A stretch of DNA of 48,636 nucleotides from JBBPYC01 sp038200275. GTDB lineage: Bacteria > Pseudomonadota > Gammaproteobacteria > Burkholderiales > Burkholderiaceae_C. Of this stretch, positions 1 through 9,212 are shown one piece after another. The notes below the pieces were generated by a model that was given only the letters and a program-made list of their open reading frames with translations, did no database searches and was not told where the DNA came from. The stretch lies in NCBI GenBank assembly GCA_038200275.1, contig JBBPYC010000077.1, positions 1 to 48,636 on the forward strand, written 5' to 3'. The translations under genes and the position numbers were made by a program. How positions within the stretch are numbered: position 1 is the stretch's first letter; every line of letters begins with the position of its first letter.

Positions 1-139
1 AGCCTTTGGCTTCGCCACCAAACTTGGCCGCCAGCACCGTGGTAATGGCCGCCGTCAACGTGGTCTTGCCGTGGTCCACGTGACCAATCGTGCCCACGTT
101 TACGTGCGGCTTGCTGCGGCTGAACTTTTCTTTTCCCAT
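1..139 (-). CDS. tuf: Elongation factor Tu, N-terminal part (cut by window edge)
   Basis: Only the first 46 codons lie in the window; the gene runs off the left edge. EF-Tu is the GTPase that delivers aminoacyl-tRNA to the ribosome. The visible part contains the hallmark stretch KPHVNVGTIGHVDHGKTTLT, which includes the P-loop GHVDHGKT. It lies 116 bases downstream of fusA on the same strand, the standard last gene of the str operon. The N-terminus begins MGKEKFSRSKPHV, slightly divergent from the usual MAKEKFERTKPHV but otherwise ordinary. The identification is secure; nothing can be said about the rest of the protein. Confidence 0.97.
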   Translation of the reverse strand, partial: MGKEKFSRSKPHVNVGTIGHVDHGKTTLTAAITTVLAAKFGGEAKG

Positions 140-255
140 TTTTCACTGATCCTCAAAACAAAAGAACATTGCCCGTGTCCAGGTTTAACGTCTGCACAGC
201 ATTGCTTGTTCGCGCGGCACGGGCACCGCACGGCATGCCGTCGCAGACTACTTGC

Positions 256-2358
256 TTACTTCGCGCGAGCCGCGACAATCGCTTCGGCGACATTGCGCGG
301 TGCTTCAGCGTAATGCTTGAACTCCATCGTATAAGTCGCGCGGCCCTGCGACATCGAGCGCAGCGTGGTGGAGTAACCGAACATCTCCGACAGGGGTACT
401 TCGGCCTTGATCGCCTTGCCGCCGCCAACCATGTCTTCCATGCCCTGCACCATGCCGCGCCGTGACGACAGGTCTCCCATCACGTTGCCCGCGTAGTCTT
501 CCGGCGTCTCGACTTCGACCGCCATCATCGGCTCCAGGATTACAGGCGATGCCTTGCGCGCACCTTCCTTGAAACCAAAGATCGCAGCCATCTTGAATGC
601 CTGCTCCGACGAGTCCACGTCGTGGTAGGAGCCGAAGTGCAGCGTGACTTTCACGTCCACCACCGGATAGCCCGCAAGCACGCCCGTGTTCAGCGCTTCA
701 ATCACACCTTTCTCGACCGCTGGGATGTACTCACGCGGCACCACACCGCCCTTGATTGCGTCGACGAATTCGAAGCCCTTGCCGGTCTCGTTCGGTTCAA
801 TCTTGAACACGACGTGACCGTATTGGCCTTTACCGCCCGACTGCCGCACGAACTTGCCTTCGGCATCTTCCACCGTCTTGCGGATCGTCTCGCGATAGGC
901 CACTTGCGGTTTGCCGACGTTGGCCTCGACACCGAACTCACGCTTCATGCGGTCGACGATGATCTCAAGGTGCAACTCGCCCATGCCAGCGATGATCGTC
1001 TGGCCCGATTCTTCGTCGGTCTTGACGCGGAACGACGGATCCTCAGACGCCAGACGCTGCAGCGCAATGCCCATTTTTTCCTGATCGACCTTGGTCTTCG
1101 GCTCGACCGCCTGCGCAATCACCGGCTCAGGGAACGTCATGCGCTCGAGCGTGATGATCGAGTTTGGATCGGACAGCGTCTCACCGGTCGTCACGTCTTT
1201 CAAACCCACGCAAGCGGCAATATCGCCTGCACGAATCTCGTCGACTTCGACGCGGTCGTTGGCCTGCATCTGCACGATCCGGCCGATGCGCTCCTTCTTG
1301 CCCTTGACCGAGTTGTAGACCGTATCGCCTTTGGACAGCACACCTGAGTAGACGCGCACGAACGTGAGCTGGCCGACGAATGGGTCGGTCATCAACTTGA
1401 ATGCGAGCGCCGAGAATTTCTCGCTGTCATCGGCCCTGCGCTCAACGGGTTTTTCGTCATCGTCGACACCCGGCACCGGTGGGATGTCGACAGGCGACGG
1501 CATCAGTTCAATCACGGCGTCAAGCATGCGCTGCACGCCCTTATTCTTGAACGCAGTGCCGCATAGCATCGGCTGAATTTCACCTGCAAGGGTGCGCGTG
1601 CGCAGGCCATGCATGATTTCCTCTTCAGTCAGCGTGCTGCCTTCGAGGTACTTGTTCATCAAGTCTTCGTTGGCTTCCGCCGCCGACTCGATCATCTTGT
1701 CGCGCCATTCGTCGGCTTGCGCCTTCAGTTCGGCCGGAATCTCTTCGAACGTGAACTTCATACCCTGAGAAGGTTCATCCCAGTAGATCGCCTTCATCTT
1801 GACGAGATCGACCACGCCCTGGAACTTCTCCTCCGCGCCGATTGGGATCACGATCGGCACCGGGCTGGCTTTCAAACGCAACTTCAGTTGGTCATAGACC
1901 TTGAAGAAGTTCGCGCCGGTGCGGTCCATCTTGTTGACGAACAACAACCGCGGCACTTTGTATTTGTTGGCTTGACGCCAGACGGTTTCCGACTGCGGCT
2001 GCACCCCGCCCACTGCGCAATAGACCATGCAGGCGCCGTCGAGCACGCGCATGGAACGCTCGACCTCAATCGTGAAGTCGACGTGTCCGGGCGTGTCGAT
2101 GATGTTGATGCGGTGCTCGGGAAGCGACAGATCCATGCCCTTCCAAAAACACGTAACGGCCGCCGATGTGATCGTGATGCCGCGTTCCTGCTCCTGCTCC
2201 ATCCAGTCGGTGGTGGCAGCGCCGTCATGCACCTCACCGAGCTTGTGATTCGCACCGGTGTAGAACAAGATGCGCTCGGTGGTCGTGGTCTTGCCCGCGT
2301 CAATGTGCGCGGAAATACCGATATTGCGGTAGCGCTCGATGGGGGTCTTGCGAGCCAT
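256..2358 (-). CDS. fusA: Elongation factor G
   Basis: Translocase GTPase of protein synthesis, 700 residues, close to the usual length of about 700. Domain I carries the G1 motif AHIDAGKT near residue 17, the G3 motif DTPGHVDF near residue 90 and the G4 motif NKMDR near residue 142. The rest follows EF-G domain order, with the domain IV region containing GGVVPREYIPAVEKG and the C-terminal domain ending in the GYSTTLRSMSQGRATYTMEF stretch. It sits between rpsG (86 bases upstream) and tuf in the str operon and should be co-transcribed with them. The ATG at 2356-2358 gives the canonical start MARKTPIERYRNIGI. Confidence 0.99.
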   Translation of the reverse strand: MARKTPIERYRNIGISAHIDAGKTTTTERILFYTGANHKLGEVHDGAATTDWMEQEQERGITITSAAVTCFWKGMDLSLPEHRINIIDTPGHVDFTIEVERSMRVLDGACMVYCAVGGVQPQSETVWRQANKYKVPRLLFVNKMDRTGANFFKVYDQLKLRLKASPVPIVIPIGAEEKFQGVVDLVKMKAIYWDEPSQGMKFTFEEIPAELKAQADEWRDKMIESAAEANEDLMNKYLEGSTLTEEEIMHGLRTRTLAGEIQPMLCGTAFKNKGVQRMLDAVIELMPSPVDIPPVPGVDDDEKPVERRADDSEKFSALAFKLMTDPFVGQLTFVRVYSGVLSKGDTVYNSVKGKKERIGRIVQMQANDRVEVDEIRAGDIAACVGLKDVTTGETLSDPNSIITLERMTFPEPVIAQAVEPKTKVDQEKMGIALQRLASEDPSFRVKTDEESGQTIIAGMGELHLEIIVDRMKREFGVEANVGKPQVAYRETIRKTVEDAEGKFVRQSGGKGQYGHVVFKIEPNETGKGFEFVDAIKGGVVPREYIPAVEKGVIEALNTGVLAGYPVVDVKVTLHFGSYHDVDSSEQAFKMAAIFGFKEGARKASPVILEPMMAVEVETPEDYAGNVMGDLSSRRGMVQGMEDMVGGGKAIKAEVPLSEMFGYSTTLRSMSQGRATYTMEFKHYAEAPRNVAEAIVAARAK

Positions 2359-2444
2359 GATGATCTTTCGTTAACAGAAGACAGAAAGCGCCAAGGCCCG
2401 CTCATGGCGGGCCGGCAGCTGAACAAAGAAAACGGAGCTGTAGC

Positions 2445-2918
2445 TTAAAAACGGAAGTGCGAGAAGGCCTTGTTCGCTTCCGCCATGCGGTGTACTTCGT
2501 CGCGCTTTTTCATCGCGCCACCGCGGCCTTCGGTCGCCTCCATCAATTCGTTGGCCAATCGCAGCGCCATGGATTTTTCACCGCGTTTGCGCGCTGCCTC
2601 CTTGAGCCAACGCATCGACAATGCAAGACGTCGCACCGGGCGTACTTCAACCGGCACTTGGTAGTTGGCACCACCAACGCGGCGGGATTTCACCTCGACC
2701 ATCGGTTTGACATTGTTGATGGCCATCGTGAAAGCTTCGACCGGATCCTTGTCCGGATTCTTCTTCTCGATGAAGTCGAGGGCACCGTAAATGATGCGCT
2801 CTGCAACGGCTTTTTTGCCGCCTTCCATGATCACGTTCATGAACTTGGACAGCTCGACATTGCCATACTTCGGGTCCGGCAAGATCTCACGTTTGGGGAC
2901 TTCGCGACGACGTGGCAT
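2445..2918 (-). CDS. rpsG: 30S ribosomal protein S7
   Basis: Primary 16S rRNA-binding protein of the 30S head, 157 residues, the usual short bacterial form. It begins MPRRREVPKREILPDPKYGN and contains the conserved GGANYQVPVEV segment used in rRNA contact. It lies between rpsL and fusA in the str operon. A good ribosome-binding site (GAGGTG) sits 6-11 bases before the ATG. In other bacteria S7 is the translational repressor of this operon, acting in the rpsL-rpsG space; the 169-base spacer here (2919-3087) is long enough for such a site, but I could not prove a structure. Confidence 0.99.
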   Translation of the reverse strand: MPRRREVPKREILPDPKYGNVELSKFMNVIMEGGKKAVAERIIYGALDFIEKKNPDKDPVEAFTMAINNVKPMVEVKSRRVGGANYQVPVEVRPVRRLALSMRWLKEAARKRGEKSMALRLANELMEATEGRGGAMKKRDEVHRMAEANKAFSHFRF

Positions 2919-3087
2919 GGTTTCACCTCTATAACTTCAGTTGGCGCTGCTTCAAAAGCGAACGCCGCGAGAACCCAGCCAGGCTCTCACTTACTCATGG
3001 CCGGACCGGGAAATTCCGGCGTTGGGGCCAATGGGCTTTTCGGCCCGACAATCCTGCCGCACCGAAAAACATACATTCTGGAAAAAA

Positions 3088-3465
3088 TCAGGCCTTTTTC
3101 GGCCGCTTCGCACCGTACTTCGAACGCGACTGCTTGCGGTCTTTCACGCCCTGCAGGTCAAGTGCACCGCGCACGATGTGATAGCGCACACCCGGCAAAT
3201 CCTTGACCCGACCACCGCGCACCAGCACCACCGAGTGCTCCTGCAAGTTGTGGCCTTCACCGCCGATGTAGGAGATCACCTCGAACCCGTTCGTCAAACG
3301 AACCTTGGCCACCTTGCGGAGTGCCGAGTTTGGCTTTTTCGGCGTGGTGGTATAGACCCGCGTGCAGACGCCGCGGCGTTGCGGCGAGTTCTGCATGGCG
3401 GGGCTTTTCGAGTTGATCGTCTCGACTTCGCGCCCCTGGCGCACGAGCTGATTGATGGTTGGCAT
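3088..3465 (-). CDS. rpsL: 30S ribosomal protein S12
   Basis: Decoding-centre protein of the small subunit, 125 residues. It starts MPTINQLVRQGRE and contains the conserved TTPKKPNSALRK loop with Lys43 and the GGRVKDLPGVRYH loop with Lys88. Lys43 and Lys88 are the positions where streptomycin-resistance substitutions are known; both are wild type here. It is the first gene of the str operon in this window, about 160 bases downstream of an extended -10 promoter. Confidence 0.99.
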   Translation of the reverse strand: MPTINQLVRQGREVETINSKSPAMQNSPQRRGVCTRVYTTTPKKPNSALRKVAKVRLTNGFEVISYIGGEGHNLQEHSVVLVRGGRVKDLPGVRYHIVRGALDLQGVKDRKQSRSKYGAKRPKKA

Positions 3466-3630
3466 TGAAGTAATGTCCTGAAATTCTGGATTCCGCTGGA
3501 AGACTGGATGTCGTCACAAGCGTCGGCTGCGCGCCGGGCCGAAAGTCCGGGATGGGTACCCGGAAAAAATCACCAGCGCCCCGATATCGACAGCGAAGAC
3601 ACAGCCGATCATGCGGGCGAAAAGCCTTCG

Positions 3631-3639
3631 ATTATAGCA
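3631..3639 (-). promoter_or_regulatory. Extended -10 promoter of the str operon
   Basis: On the minus strand the sequence reads TGC-TATAAT, a perfect -10 hexamer with the TGn extension, about 165 bases before rpsL. The matching -35 region is weak, which fits an extended -10 promoter. The predicted transcript starts near 3624 and has a long 5' leader of about 160 nt. The rest of the rpsL-dacA gap (3466-3702) shows no gene. Confidence 0.6.
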
Positions 3640-3702
3640 ACTGAAAACACTGAATGTACGGGTGAGCTTGCACCGGCCCGGTGCAGTCTGCGTTTGGCGT
3701 CC

Positions 3703-4875
3703 TCATTTGACCCACAACCGCACCGAATCCCAGGCCCGGCCAAGGGCGCCGGCTTGCTCGACCGGCGCCAATGCCACCAGCGGGACTTCGCGCAGCGGTT
3801 CGTCGCCGAGCATAATTTTCAGCGTGCCGATGCGCTGGCCTTGTGTGAACGGGGCAACCAGCGGCTCGGGGCGCACGACCACAGTCTTGATCTTGTCGGC
3901 CTGACCGGCGGGCACTGCGACCATGATCGGATCGGTGCTGCCGAGTTTGAGCTCGTTGACCTGGCCTTTCCAGATGCGCGGCGTGGCAGCCGCTTGGTCG
4001 GCATCGAACAGCTTGACTGCGTCAAACGCGGTGTAGCCCCAGTTCAGCAGCTTCTGTGTCTCGTTGGCACGCGCATTCTCGCTGGTCGCACCGAGCACGA
4101 TCGACAGCAGCCGACGCTTGCCGACGTTGGGTACGTCGCGGTTTGCGGTAGCGACCAGGCAGTAGCCAGCGGCGTTCGTGTGGCCGGTCTTCAGGCCGTC
4201 CACGGTCGGATCACGGAACAACAGCAGATTCCGATTCGTGTCGTTGGTCGCCGGTGTGCCTGGATAGTGGTACTTCTTGATCGCATAGTAGGAAACGAAA
4301 TTCGGGAAGTCGTGCATCAACCGCAGCGCCAGCGTGGCTTGATCTCGCGCGGTCGTGTAGTGGCCGGGTGCGGTCAGGCCTTCCGGGTTCTTGTAGCTGG
4401 TCGACTTCATGCCAAACGCGGCTGCCTGCTCGTTCATCATCTCGACGAAATGCTCAACGGTGCCGCCAACGGCCTCGGCCAGCGCCACCGTCGCGTCGTT
4501 GCCAGACTGCACGATCACGCCTTTGAGCAGGTCGTCGACCGGCACTTCCATCTTCGGGTCGATGTACATGCGCGAGCCCGGCGTCTTCCAGGCACGCACG
4601 CTGACCGGCAAGGTCTGCTTCAGATCGAGTTTTTTGCTGCGGACCGCATCAAACACAAGGTAGGCCGACATCAGCTTCGTCAGCGACGCCGGCTCGATCT
4701 TTTCGTCGATGTCCTTTTGTGCCAGGAGCTGATCGGACGTGACGTCGAGCAACAGGTATTGACGCGCCGCGATCTCGGGCGGCGTTGGCATCTCGGCCCA
4801 CGCGGGGCATGCTGCTGCCACCCATGTGAACACGAAGCAGGCAAAAAAAGCGGAAGCCGATGGGAGACGTTTCAT
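3703..4875 (-). CDS. dacC: D-alanyl-D-alanine carboxypeptidase (PBP5/6 type)
   Basis: Periplasmic low-molecular-weight penicillin-binding protein that removes the terminal D-Ala from peptidoglycan pentapeptides; 390 residues from the ATG at 4875. A signal peptide occupies about residues 1-27 (cleavage after AWA). The S11 peptidase motifs are present: SxxK as SLTK at 64-67, SxN as SGN in VQSGNDATVALAEA, and KTG as KTGHTNAAG. A C-terminal PBP5-type beta domain and an ending RAWDSVRLWVK, which can form the amphipathic membrane anchor, follow. An in-frame extension upstream of 4875 lacks a signal peptide, so the shorter start is preferred. dacA is an equally possible symbol. It is 184 bases from the next gene and probably has its own promoter. 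Confidence 0.93.
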   Translation of the reverse strand: MKRLPSASAFFACFVFTWVAAACPAWAEMPTPPEIAARQYLLLDVTSDQLLAQKDIDEKIEPASLTKLMSAYLVFDAVRSKKLDLKQTLPVSVRAWKTPGSRMYIDPKMEVPVDDLLKGVIVQSGNDATVALAEAVGGTVEHFVEMMNEQAAAFGMKSTSYKNPEGLTAPGHYTTARDQATLALRLMHDFPNFVSYYAIKKYHYPGTPATNDTNRNLLLFRDPTVDGLKTGHTNAAGYCLVATANRDVPNVGKRRLLSIVLGATSENARANETQKLLNWGYTAFDAVKLFDADQAAATPRIWKGQVNELKLGSTDPIMVAVPAGQADKIKTVVVRPEPLVAPFTQGQRIGTLKIMLGDEPLREVPLVALAPVEQAGALGRAWDSVRLWVK

Positions 4876-5059
4876 GAACACAGAGCAGAGAGATACGGTC
4901 AGGAATAAAAGCGGGATGGGAAACGGTGGAAGCGAAGGTGCGAAGGCATCGGTGCCATCGCCGTCCGGTCGCTGTATCGGCCTGCCTGGCTGATAGAGGG
5001 CGGATGACCCGACCCGACCGGGCAATGCCGACACCCGCACACACATGGTGATCGCGCCG

Positions 5060-5689
5060 TCAAGCCGCCAAGTGTCGCATTACCAAGCTTTTCAACAGCG
5101 GCAATTGTCCGTGAAAGAAATGGCCCCCACCGGGCACCACCGTAATGGGCAAGGCTTGCGGGCGCGCCCAGTCAAGCACGTCGGCAAACAGCACGGTATC
5201 GTCCTTTTCGCCGTGCACCACGAGGGTGCGCTCCTGCGCTTCCGCCGGAAGCGCAGGCACTTCGAAGCGACTGACTGCAGTGCCGACCAGCACGATCCGC
5301 TCCGGCGCCCGCGTGCTCCAGAGCGTCTGCAACGCGCGGCCTGCGACGAACGCGCCGAATGAAAAACCCGCCAGCGCGATCGGGCCTTGCGGTGCCACCT
5401 GCTCAAGCACGGCCAGCAGGTCGTCGGCCTCACCGCGCCCTTCGTCATGCACACCAGCGCTGTCACCCACACCACGGAAGTTGAAGCGCACCGCCGCAAA
5501 GCCCCTCTGCACGAACGCGCGCGCCATGGTTTGCACCACTTTGTTGTCCATGGTGCCGGCATAAAGCGGATGCGGGTGCGCGATCACCGCGACACCGCGC
5601 AACGGTTGATCGCCGGCCGGCTCGTCGCGCAAGGCTTCCACCGCACCGGCGGCGCCCCGCAGCGTCAGGCGCTGGGTTGACGCATTCAT
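5060..5689 (-). CDS. Alpha/beta hydrolase (COG2945-like)
   Basis: 209-residue single-domain alpha/beta hydrolase of unknown substrate. The early motif IAHPHPLYAGTMDNKVV is diagnostic of a family often annotated as a predicted dienelactone-hydrolase-like esterase. The nucleophile elbow is GFSFG with Ser110; the likely acid is Asp163 or Asp164 in HGEKDDTV and the base is His190 in PGGGHFF. No signal peptide, so it is cytoplasmic. It is the last gene of a four-gene minus-strand cluster (hemJ, vanZ-like, ferredoxin, hydrolase) and begins 28 bases after the ferredoxin stop. Confidence 0.88.
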   Translation of the reverse strand: MNASTQRLTLRGAAGAVEALRDEPAGDQPLRGVAVIAHPHPLYAGTMDNKVVQTMARAFVQRGFAAVRFNFRGVGDSAGVHDEGRGEADDLLAVLEQVAPQGPIALAGFSFGAFVAGRALQTLWSTRAPERIVLVGTAVSRFEVPALPAEAQERTLVVHGEKDDTVLFADVLDWARPQALPITVVPGGGHFFHGQLPLLKSLVMRHLAA

Positions 5690-5717
5690 CGGCAGCGACC
5701 CGAGGCGGACCGCAGCG

Positions 5718-6092
5718 TCATTTGCCTACATCCGGCAGCACCAGCAGACGCTCGACGATCTGTCCGTTTTTCAGGTGAGATTCGACGATCTCGTCGATGT
5801 CGTCCTTGTCGATAAAGGTGTACCAGACGCCTTCCGGGTACACCACCGCAACCGGCCCTGCCGAACAGCGATCGAGACACCCGGCTTTGTTCACCCGCAC
5901 CTTGCCCGCACCGGACAACCGCTCCGCCTTGACGCGCTTTTTGCAGTGATCGAACGCGGCTTGCGCGCCGTGCGCTGCGCAGCAGTTGTCGCCCTTGTCG
6001 CGCTGGTTCAGGCAAAAAAAGATGTGCCGCTGAAAATACGGCAAAGGCAGTGGGCCAGCGGCATTGGTGGTGGGGCGAAGCAACTCGTTCAT
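5718..6092 (-). CDS. Thioredoxin-like [2Fe-2S] ferredoxin
   Basis: 124-residue protein with the pattern of thioredoxin-fold (2Fe-2S) ferredoxins: the first cysteine in HIFFCLNQR (Cys27), a pair at Cys37-Cys38, and two more in GCLDRCSAGP (Cys72, Cys76), followed by the conserved VVYPEGVWY strand. Such proteins are electron carriers in the cytoplasm. The ATG overlaps the stop codon of the upstream vanZ-like gene by four bases (ATGA at 6089-6092), so translation is probably coupled. The electron partner is unknown; co-occurrence with hemJ in the same run of genes is the only hint. Confidence 0.9.
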   Translation of the reverse strand: MNELLRPTTNAAGPLPLPYFQRHIFFCLNQRDKGDNCCAAHGAQAAFDHCKKRVKAERLSGAGKVRVNKAGCLDRCSAGPVAVVYPEGVWYTFIDKDDIDEIVESHLKNGQIVERLLVLPDVGK

Positions 6093-7216
6093 GCGGAAGA
6101 TTGTAGGGACCGGCGCGTTGAACGCAGCGATCGCCAACGCTCGATCAGGTGCAGCAGCGCCAGATACGGCCAGCACCACGAGAGCCACTGGACCACCCCG
6201 TGAAAGCGGATGAAGCGCCCCTGCTCCCAGGTCTGCAAGGTCAGCGCGAAGTAAGGGCTGGCCGGCGCCTGATTGGTCAGCCCGAGCGAGACCAGCAGCA
6301 CCATCCCGGCTGCAACCACACAGCCGCGCATTGGCAGCCGCCCCAGCGGCACCAGCAGCAGCAACGCAGTGCAAAGGCCGCCAAGCACAGGCGGCGTCAG
6401 CCACACCCAGGCAGTGGACGGCCCCCAACTCAACGCAGCCGACAGCGCCGTGACCGCCACACCGGCGGCCAGCAGCAGCGCAGCCGACAGCAGTCGCTTC
6501 GACGCCGCCCGGATCGCGCTGTAGGCCAGCAGGCAAGGCAGCAGCGCACTGGCCGACACGCACAACCACTCGACCGACGGCAGCAGCGGCTGCAGTTCGA
6601 TCTCGCGCAGCGGCAACCATTCCAGATACGGCGTGCCGGCCAGCCAATCGGCGATCGCCTCCTCAACCCGCTCCAGTACCTGCCCAAGCGCGAGGGGAAC
6701 TGGCGCGGGATAGAGCAGCGCCCAAGGCCACAGCGCCAGCAGTACCAAAGCGCCACGCGCATCCGAGACAACCCATGCATCGCGCAGCCGCCGCCAACGT
6801 ACGAGCAGGCGACACCGCTCCAGCAGCAGCGCCGCCATGGCGCCAAGCATTGCGCCCGCGCTGTTCAGTGCGAGATCAAGGTTCGATGGCACGCGCGACG
6901 GCAGAAAAATCTGCAAATACTCAAGCGCCAGCGAGAACAGCACGCCGGTGCCGATCGCCCCCAGCGCGGCTTTGACGGCAGACCGCCCACTGCGCAGCCA
7001 GCCGAGCGTCAGCAGGCAGCCGAACGGCGCGTAGCCCAACAGGTTGGTCCACAAATCAAACCCACTCCAGTAGCGCGGCCACGGCGCCAGCAGGAACGAA
7101 ACGGGATTCACGCCCTGATCGCGCCAACCCGCAAACGGATACAGACTCGCGTAGCCGATGAGCACCGCGTAGGCCCATGCCAGCGACCAAGCTGCGCTGT
7201 TATGGCGGTTTTCCAT
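6089..7216 (-). CDS. VanZ-like integral membrane protein
   Basis: 375-residue hydrophobic protein. The N-terminal half has VanZ-family features: an initial membrane segment ending in YASLYPFAGW, then WTNLLGYAPFGCLL, SLALEYLQIFLP and NLDLALNSAGAMLGA. The C-terminal half adds several more membrane helices, giving about ten to twelve in all. VanZ itself lowers teicoplanin susceptibility by an unknown mechanism; most chromosomal homologues have no assigned role, so no function is claimed. The start is the ATG at 7214-7216, 47 bases after hemJ. The stop overlaps the ferredoxin start. Confidence 0.85.
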   Translation of the reverse strand: MENRHNSAAWSLAWAYAVLIGYASLYPFAGWRDQGVNPVSFLLAPWPRYWSGFDLWTNLLGYAPFGCLLTLGWLRSGRSAVKAALGAIGTGVLFSLALEYLQIFLPSRVPSNLDLALNSAGAMLGAMAALLLERCRLLVRWRRLRDAWVVSDARGALVLLALWPWALLYPAPVPLALGQVLERVEEAIADWLAGTPYLEWLPLREIELQPLLPSVEWLCVSASALLPCLLAYSAIRAASKRLLSAALLLAAGVAVTALSAALSWGPSTAWVWLTPPVLGGLCTALLLLVPLGRLPMRGCVVAAGMVLLVSLGLTNQAPASPYFALTLQTWEQGRFIRFHGVVQWLSWCWPYLALLHLIERWRSLRSTRRSLQSSA

Positions 7217-7263
7217 CGCAGAAAGAGGCGCCGGGCGAAGAGCGGCCGCTGGCGGCACGGCCG

Positions 7264-7692
7264 TTAAAACGGCTTGATCACGACCAGCAGCACGGCGGCC
7301 AGCAGGAACAGCACCGGCAGCTCGTTGTACCAGCGGTACCAGACGTGACCGCGCCGATTCCCGCCCGCCCGAAAGCGCCGCAGCATCACGCTCAGCGAAT
7401 GCTGATAGCCCAGCGCAAGCACCACCACACCGAGTTTGGCCATCAGCCAGCCGTTGCCCGGCCCCCGCCCGATGTCGTAACCCAGCCACAGCCACAAGCC
7501 CAGTGCCATCGCGACGACTGCCAGCACGTTGGAAAAGCGCAGCAGCTTGCCCGCCATCAGCAGCAGCCGGTCGCGCTCTGCCAGCGAGTCAGGCGCCACC
7601 ATGGCCAGGTTCACGAAGATGCGTGGCAGATAGAAAAGACCCGCGAACCAGCTCGCGACGAACACGATGTGCAGCGATTTGACCCAAAGCAT
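7264..7692 (-). CDS. hemJ: HemJ-type protoporphyrinogen IX oxidase / CopD-like membrane protein
   Basis: 142 residues, four predicted membrane helices. HemJ oxidises protoporphyrinogen IX to protoporphyrin IX late in haem synthesis in many Gram-negatives lacking HemG or HemY. Family marks are MLWVKSLHIVFVASWFAGL with the conserved His in the first helix, FYLPRIFVN, a Lys in WLMAKLGVVVLAL, and the terminal YNELPVLFLL. The ATG at 7690-7692 is chosen because the family starts exactly with MLWVKxLH; longer in-frame starts add an unrelated stretch. hemB lies 3 kb away on the opposite strand. I cannot exclude another CopD-like role, but the match is good. Confidence 0.85.
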   Translation of the reverse strand: MLWVKSLHIVFVASWFAGLFYLPRIFVNLAMVAPDSLAERDRLLLMAGKLLRFSNVLAVVAMALGLWLWLGYDIGRGPGNGWLMAKLGVVVLALGYQHSLSVMLRRFRAGGNRRGHVWYRWYNELPVLFLLAAVLLVVIKPF

Positions 7693-7901
7693 GCGGGCGA
7701 GTGTAGAGGCCGATGCGGCCTCACCACGCTGTGTGGCCTGGATGGACAACCGCGCGCTGGCGCCACTCGGCCCGACAGCGCACACGATTTGCGGATGCGC
7801 AACTTTCGGTTGGCACAGCGAAGTTCAAGCCTCACGGCCTGCGGTCTACACCAGAGCGCGCAGCAGCCCAAGGCCGAAGAACAACCGAATCGGACCGCCC
7901 A

Positions 7902-8150
7902 TCACAGGGAGCAGGCGCCAGCACAGGCACGACGCCGTGCACCGTGTACCGTGCCGAAATCAAACAGCATCACCGCATGCTTGTCCGCTGCGATGTGCCG
8001 CTGGATGCGGATGTCCTTCGTGACCCCGAACTGCGCTGACAGCTGCGTGCGCATGGCGTCTGCGCCGACGATCACGCGGGCCGAAGCAGGCCCACGAAAC
8101 TGCACATCCGGTGCGAGCAGCGCGTCGCTGAGGCGGCGTCGACCGCTCAA
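7902..8150 (-). pseudogene. SnoaL/NTF2-like fragment (probably degraded)
   Basis: An 82-codon frame with a TTG that overlaps the stop of the upstream alcohol dehydrogenase (TTGA). It includes SDALLAPDVQFRGPASARVIVG, which resembles the central strand-helix part of SnoaL-like/NTF2-fold proteins, and HIAADKHAVMLFDFGTV, which resembles the following strands. The expected N-terminal helix is missing, and the frame decays into Arg/Ala/Cys-rich residues with an early stop. I read it as a truncated remnant; a real small protein is possible. Positions 7693-7901 between it and hemJ show no convincing gene. Confidence 0.35.
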
Positions 8151-9205
8151 GGCTGCAGGATCACCCGACCGATCACGCGACCCTGCTCCAAGTCATCCAG
8201 CGCTTCGCCCGCTTCATGCAGGGCGCGGCAGGTGATCGGAATCGGCGGCGGCCTGCGCGCGCGCACCAACGCCATCAGCGCTTTCAACTCCGGCAGGCTG
8301 CCGACATACGACCCGTGATAGCTCAAGGCGCGCAGCGGCAGCAGCGGCGTCGGCAACTCGATGCTGCCGCCGAACAGGCCGACCTGCACGAACTGCCCAC
8401 CCTTGACCAGCAGGTCGAGGCAGGACTGCACCGTCTGCGCCGAACCGACGCAGTCGAGCGCGGCCCAGACGCTGCCGCCGATGGCCGCTTTCACGCTGGC
8501 CGCAAAGTCCGGCGCGGCGGGGTCGATCGCGGCGACGGCACCCGCATGAAGCGCGGCTTCGCGCCGGCCCGCATGCGGCTCGACCACCACCGCACCGGCA
8601 CCGTCGAGCGCACCGAGCAAGGTCACCGCCATCAGGCCGAGACCGCCCGCACCGAAGATCACCATGCGTTCTTCGCGGAGCACGGCGGGGTCGATCTTGC
8701 GCAGCGCGCTGTAGACCGTGAGACCCGAACATGCGTAAGACGCCGCCTGCTCCGGCGGCATGTCGCCGATGTCGATCAGGTAGCGCGGATGCGGCACCAG
8801 CACGTGGTCGCTGTAGCCACCTGCTCGAAAAATGCCGAGAAAGCGCGGCGTTGGGCACAGTTGTTCCTGCTCCCGCCGGCATACCTTGCACGCACCGCAG
8901 CCGATCCACGGGTAGACCAGCCGGCGCTGACCAGGCGCGAGTTCTGCACCAGCTTGCGGCCCCGTGGCCACCACCTCCCCGGCGATCTCATGCCCGAGTG
9001 TCAGCGGCAGATTCAGGCCGCGATCGGCCATCGACAGCCGCTTGCCGCCGCCCAGGTCATACCAACCCTGCCAGGTGTGAATGTCGGTATGGCAGACGCC
9101 AGCGGCCAGGACCTTCAGCAGCACCTCGCTGCCCTCGGGCTCGGGTGTAGCCAGTTCGGTCCGGGCGAGTCGTGCGCCGAACCGCAGCACTTGGTAGCTG
9201 ATCAT
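8147..9205 (-). CDS. Zinc-dependent alcohol dehydrogenase (MDR family)
   Basis: 352-residue medium-chain dehydrogenase. Catalytic zinc ligands are in GVCHTDIHTW and LGHEIAGEV (Cys, His, Glu). The structural zinc lobe carries four cysteines in the GCGACKVCRREQEQLC segment. The nucleotide fold has FGAGGLGLMAV, and an acidic residue at the end of the next strand (VVVEPH) suggests NAD preference. The exact substrate cannot be read from sequence. The ATG at 9203-9205 is used; a longer start only adds 13 atypical residues. It begins 7 bases after the stop of the ABC binding-protein gene, so the two are probably one transcript. Confidence 0.93.
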   Translation of the reverse strand: MISYQVLRFGARLARTELATPEPEGSEVLLKVLAAGVCHTDIHTWQGWYDLGGGKRLSMADRGLNLPLTLGHEIAGEVVATGPQAGAELAPGQRRLVYPWIGCGACKVCRREQEQLCPTPRFLGIFRAGGYSDHVLVPHPRYLIDIGDMPPEQAASYACSGLTVYSALRKIDPAVLREERMVIFGAGGLGLMAVTLLGALDGAGAVVVEPHAGRREAALHAGAVAAIDPAAPDFAASVKAAIGGSVWAALDCVGSAQTVQSCLDLLVKGGQFVQVGLFGGSIELPTPLLPLRALSYHGSYVGSLPELKALMALVRARRPPPIPITCRALHEAGEALDDLEQGRVIGRVILQP

Positions 9206-9212
9206 CACAGCC

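Noticed and set aside
622..2448. Two long plus-strand frames opposite fusA
   Set aside because: Mirror frames of a highly conserved gene with no ribosome site or recognisable product.
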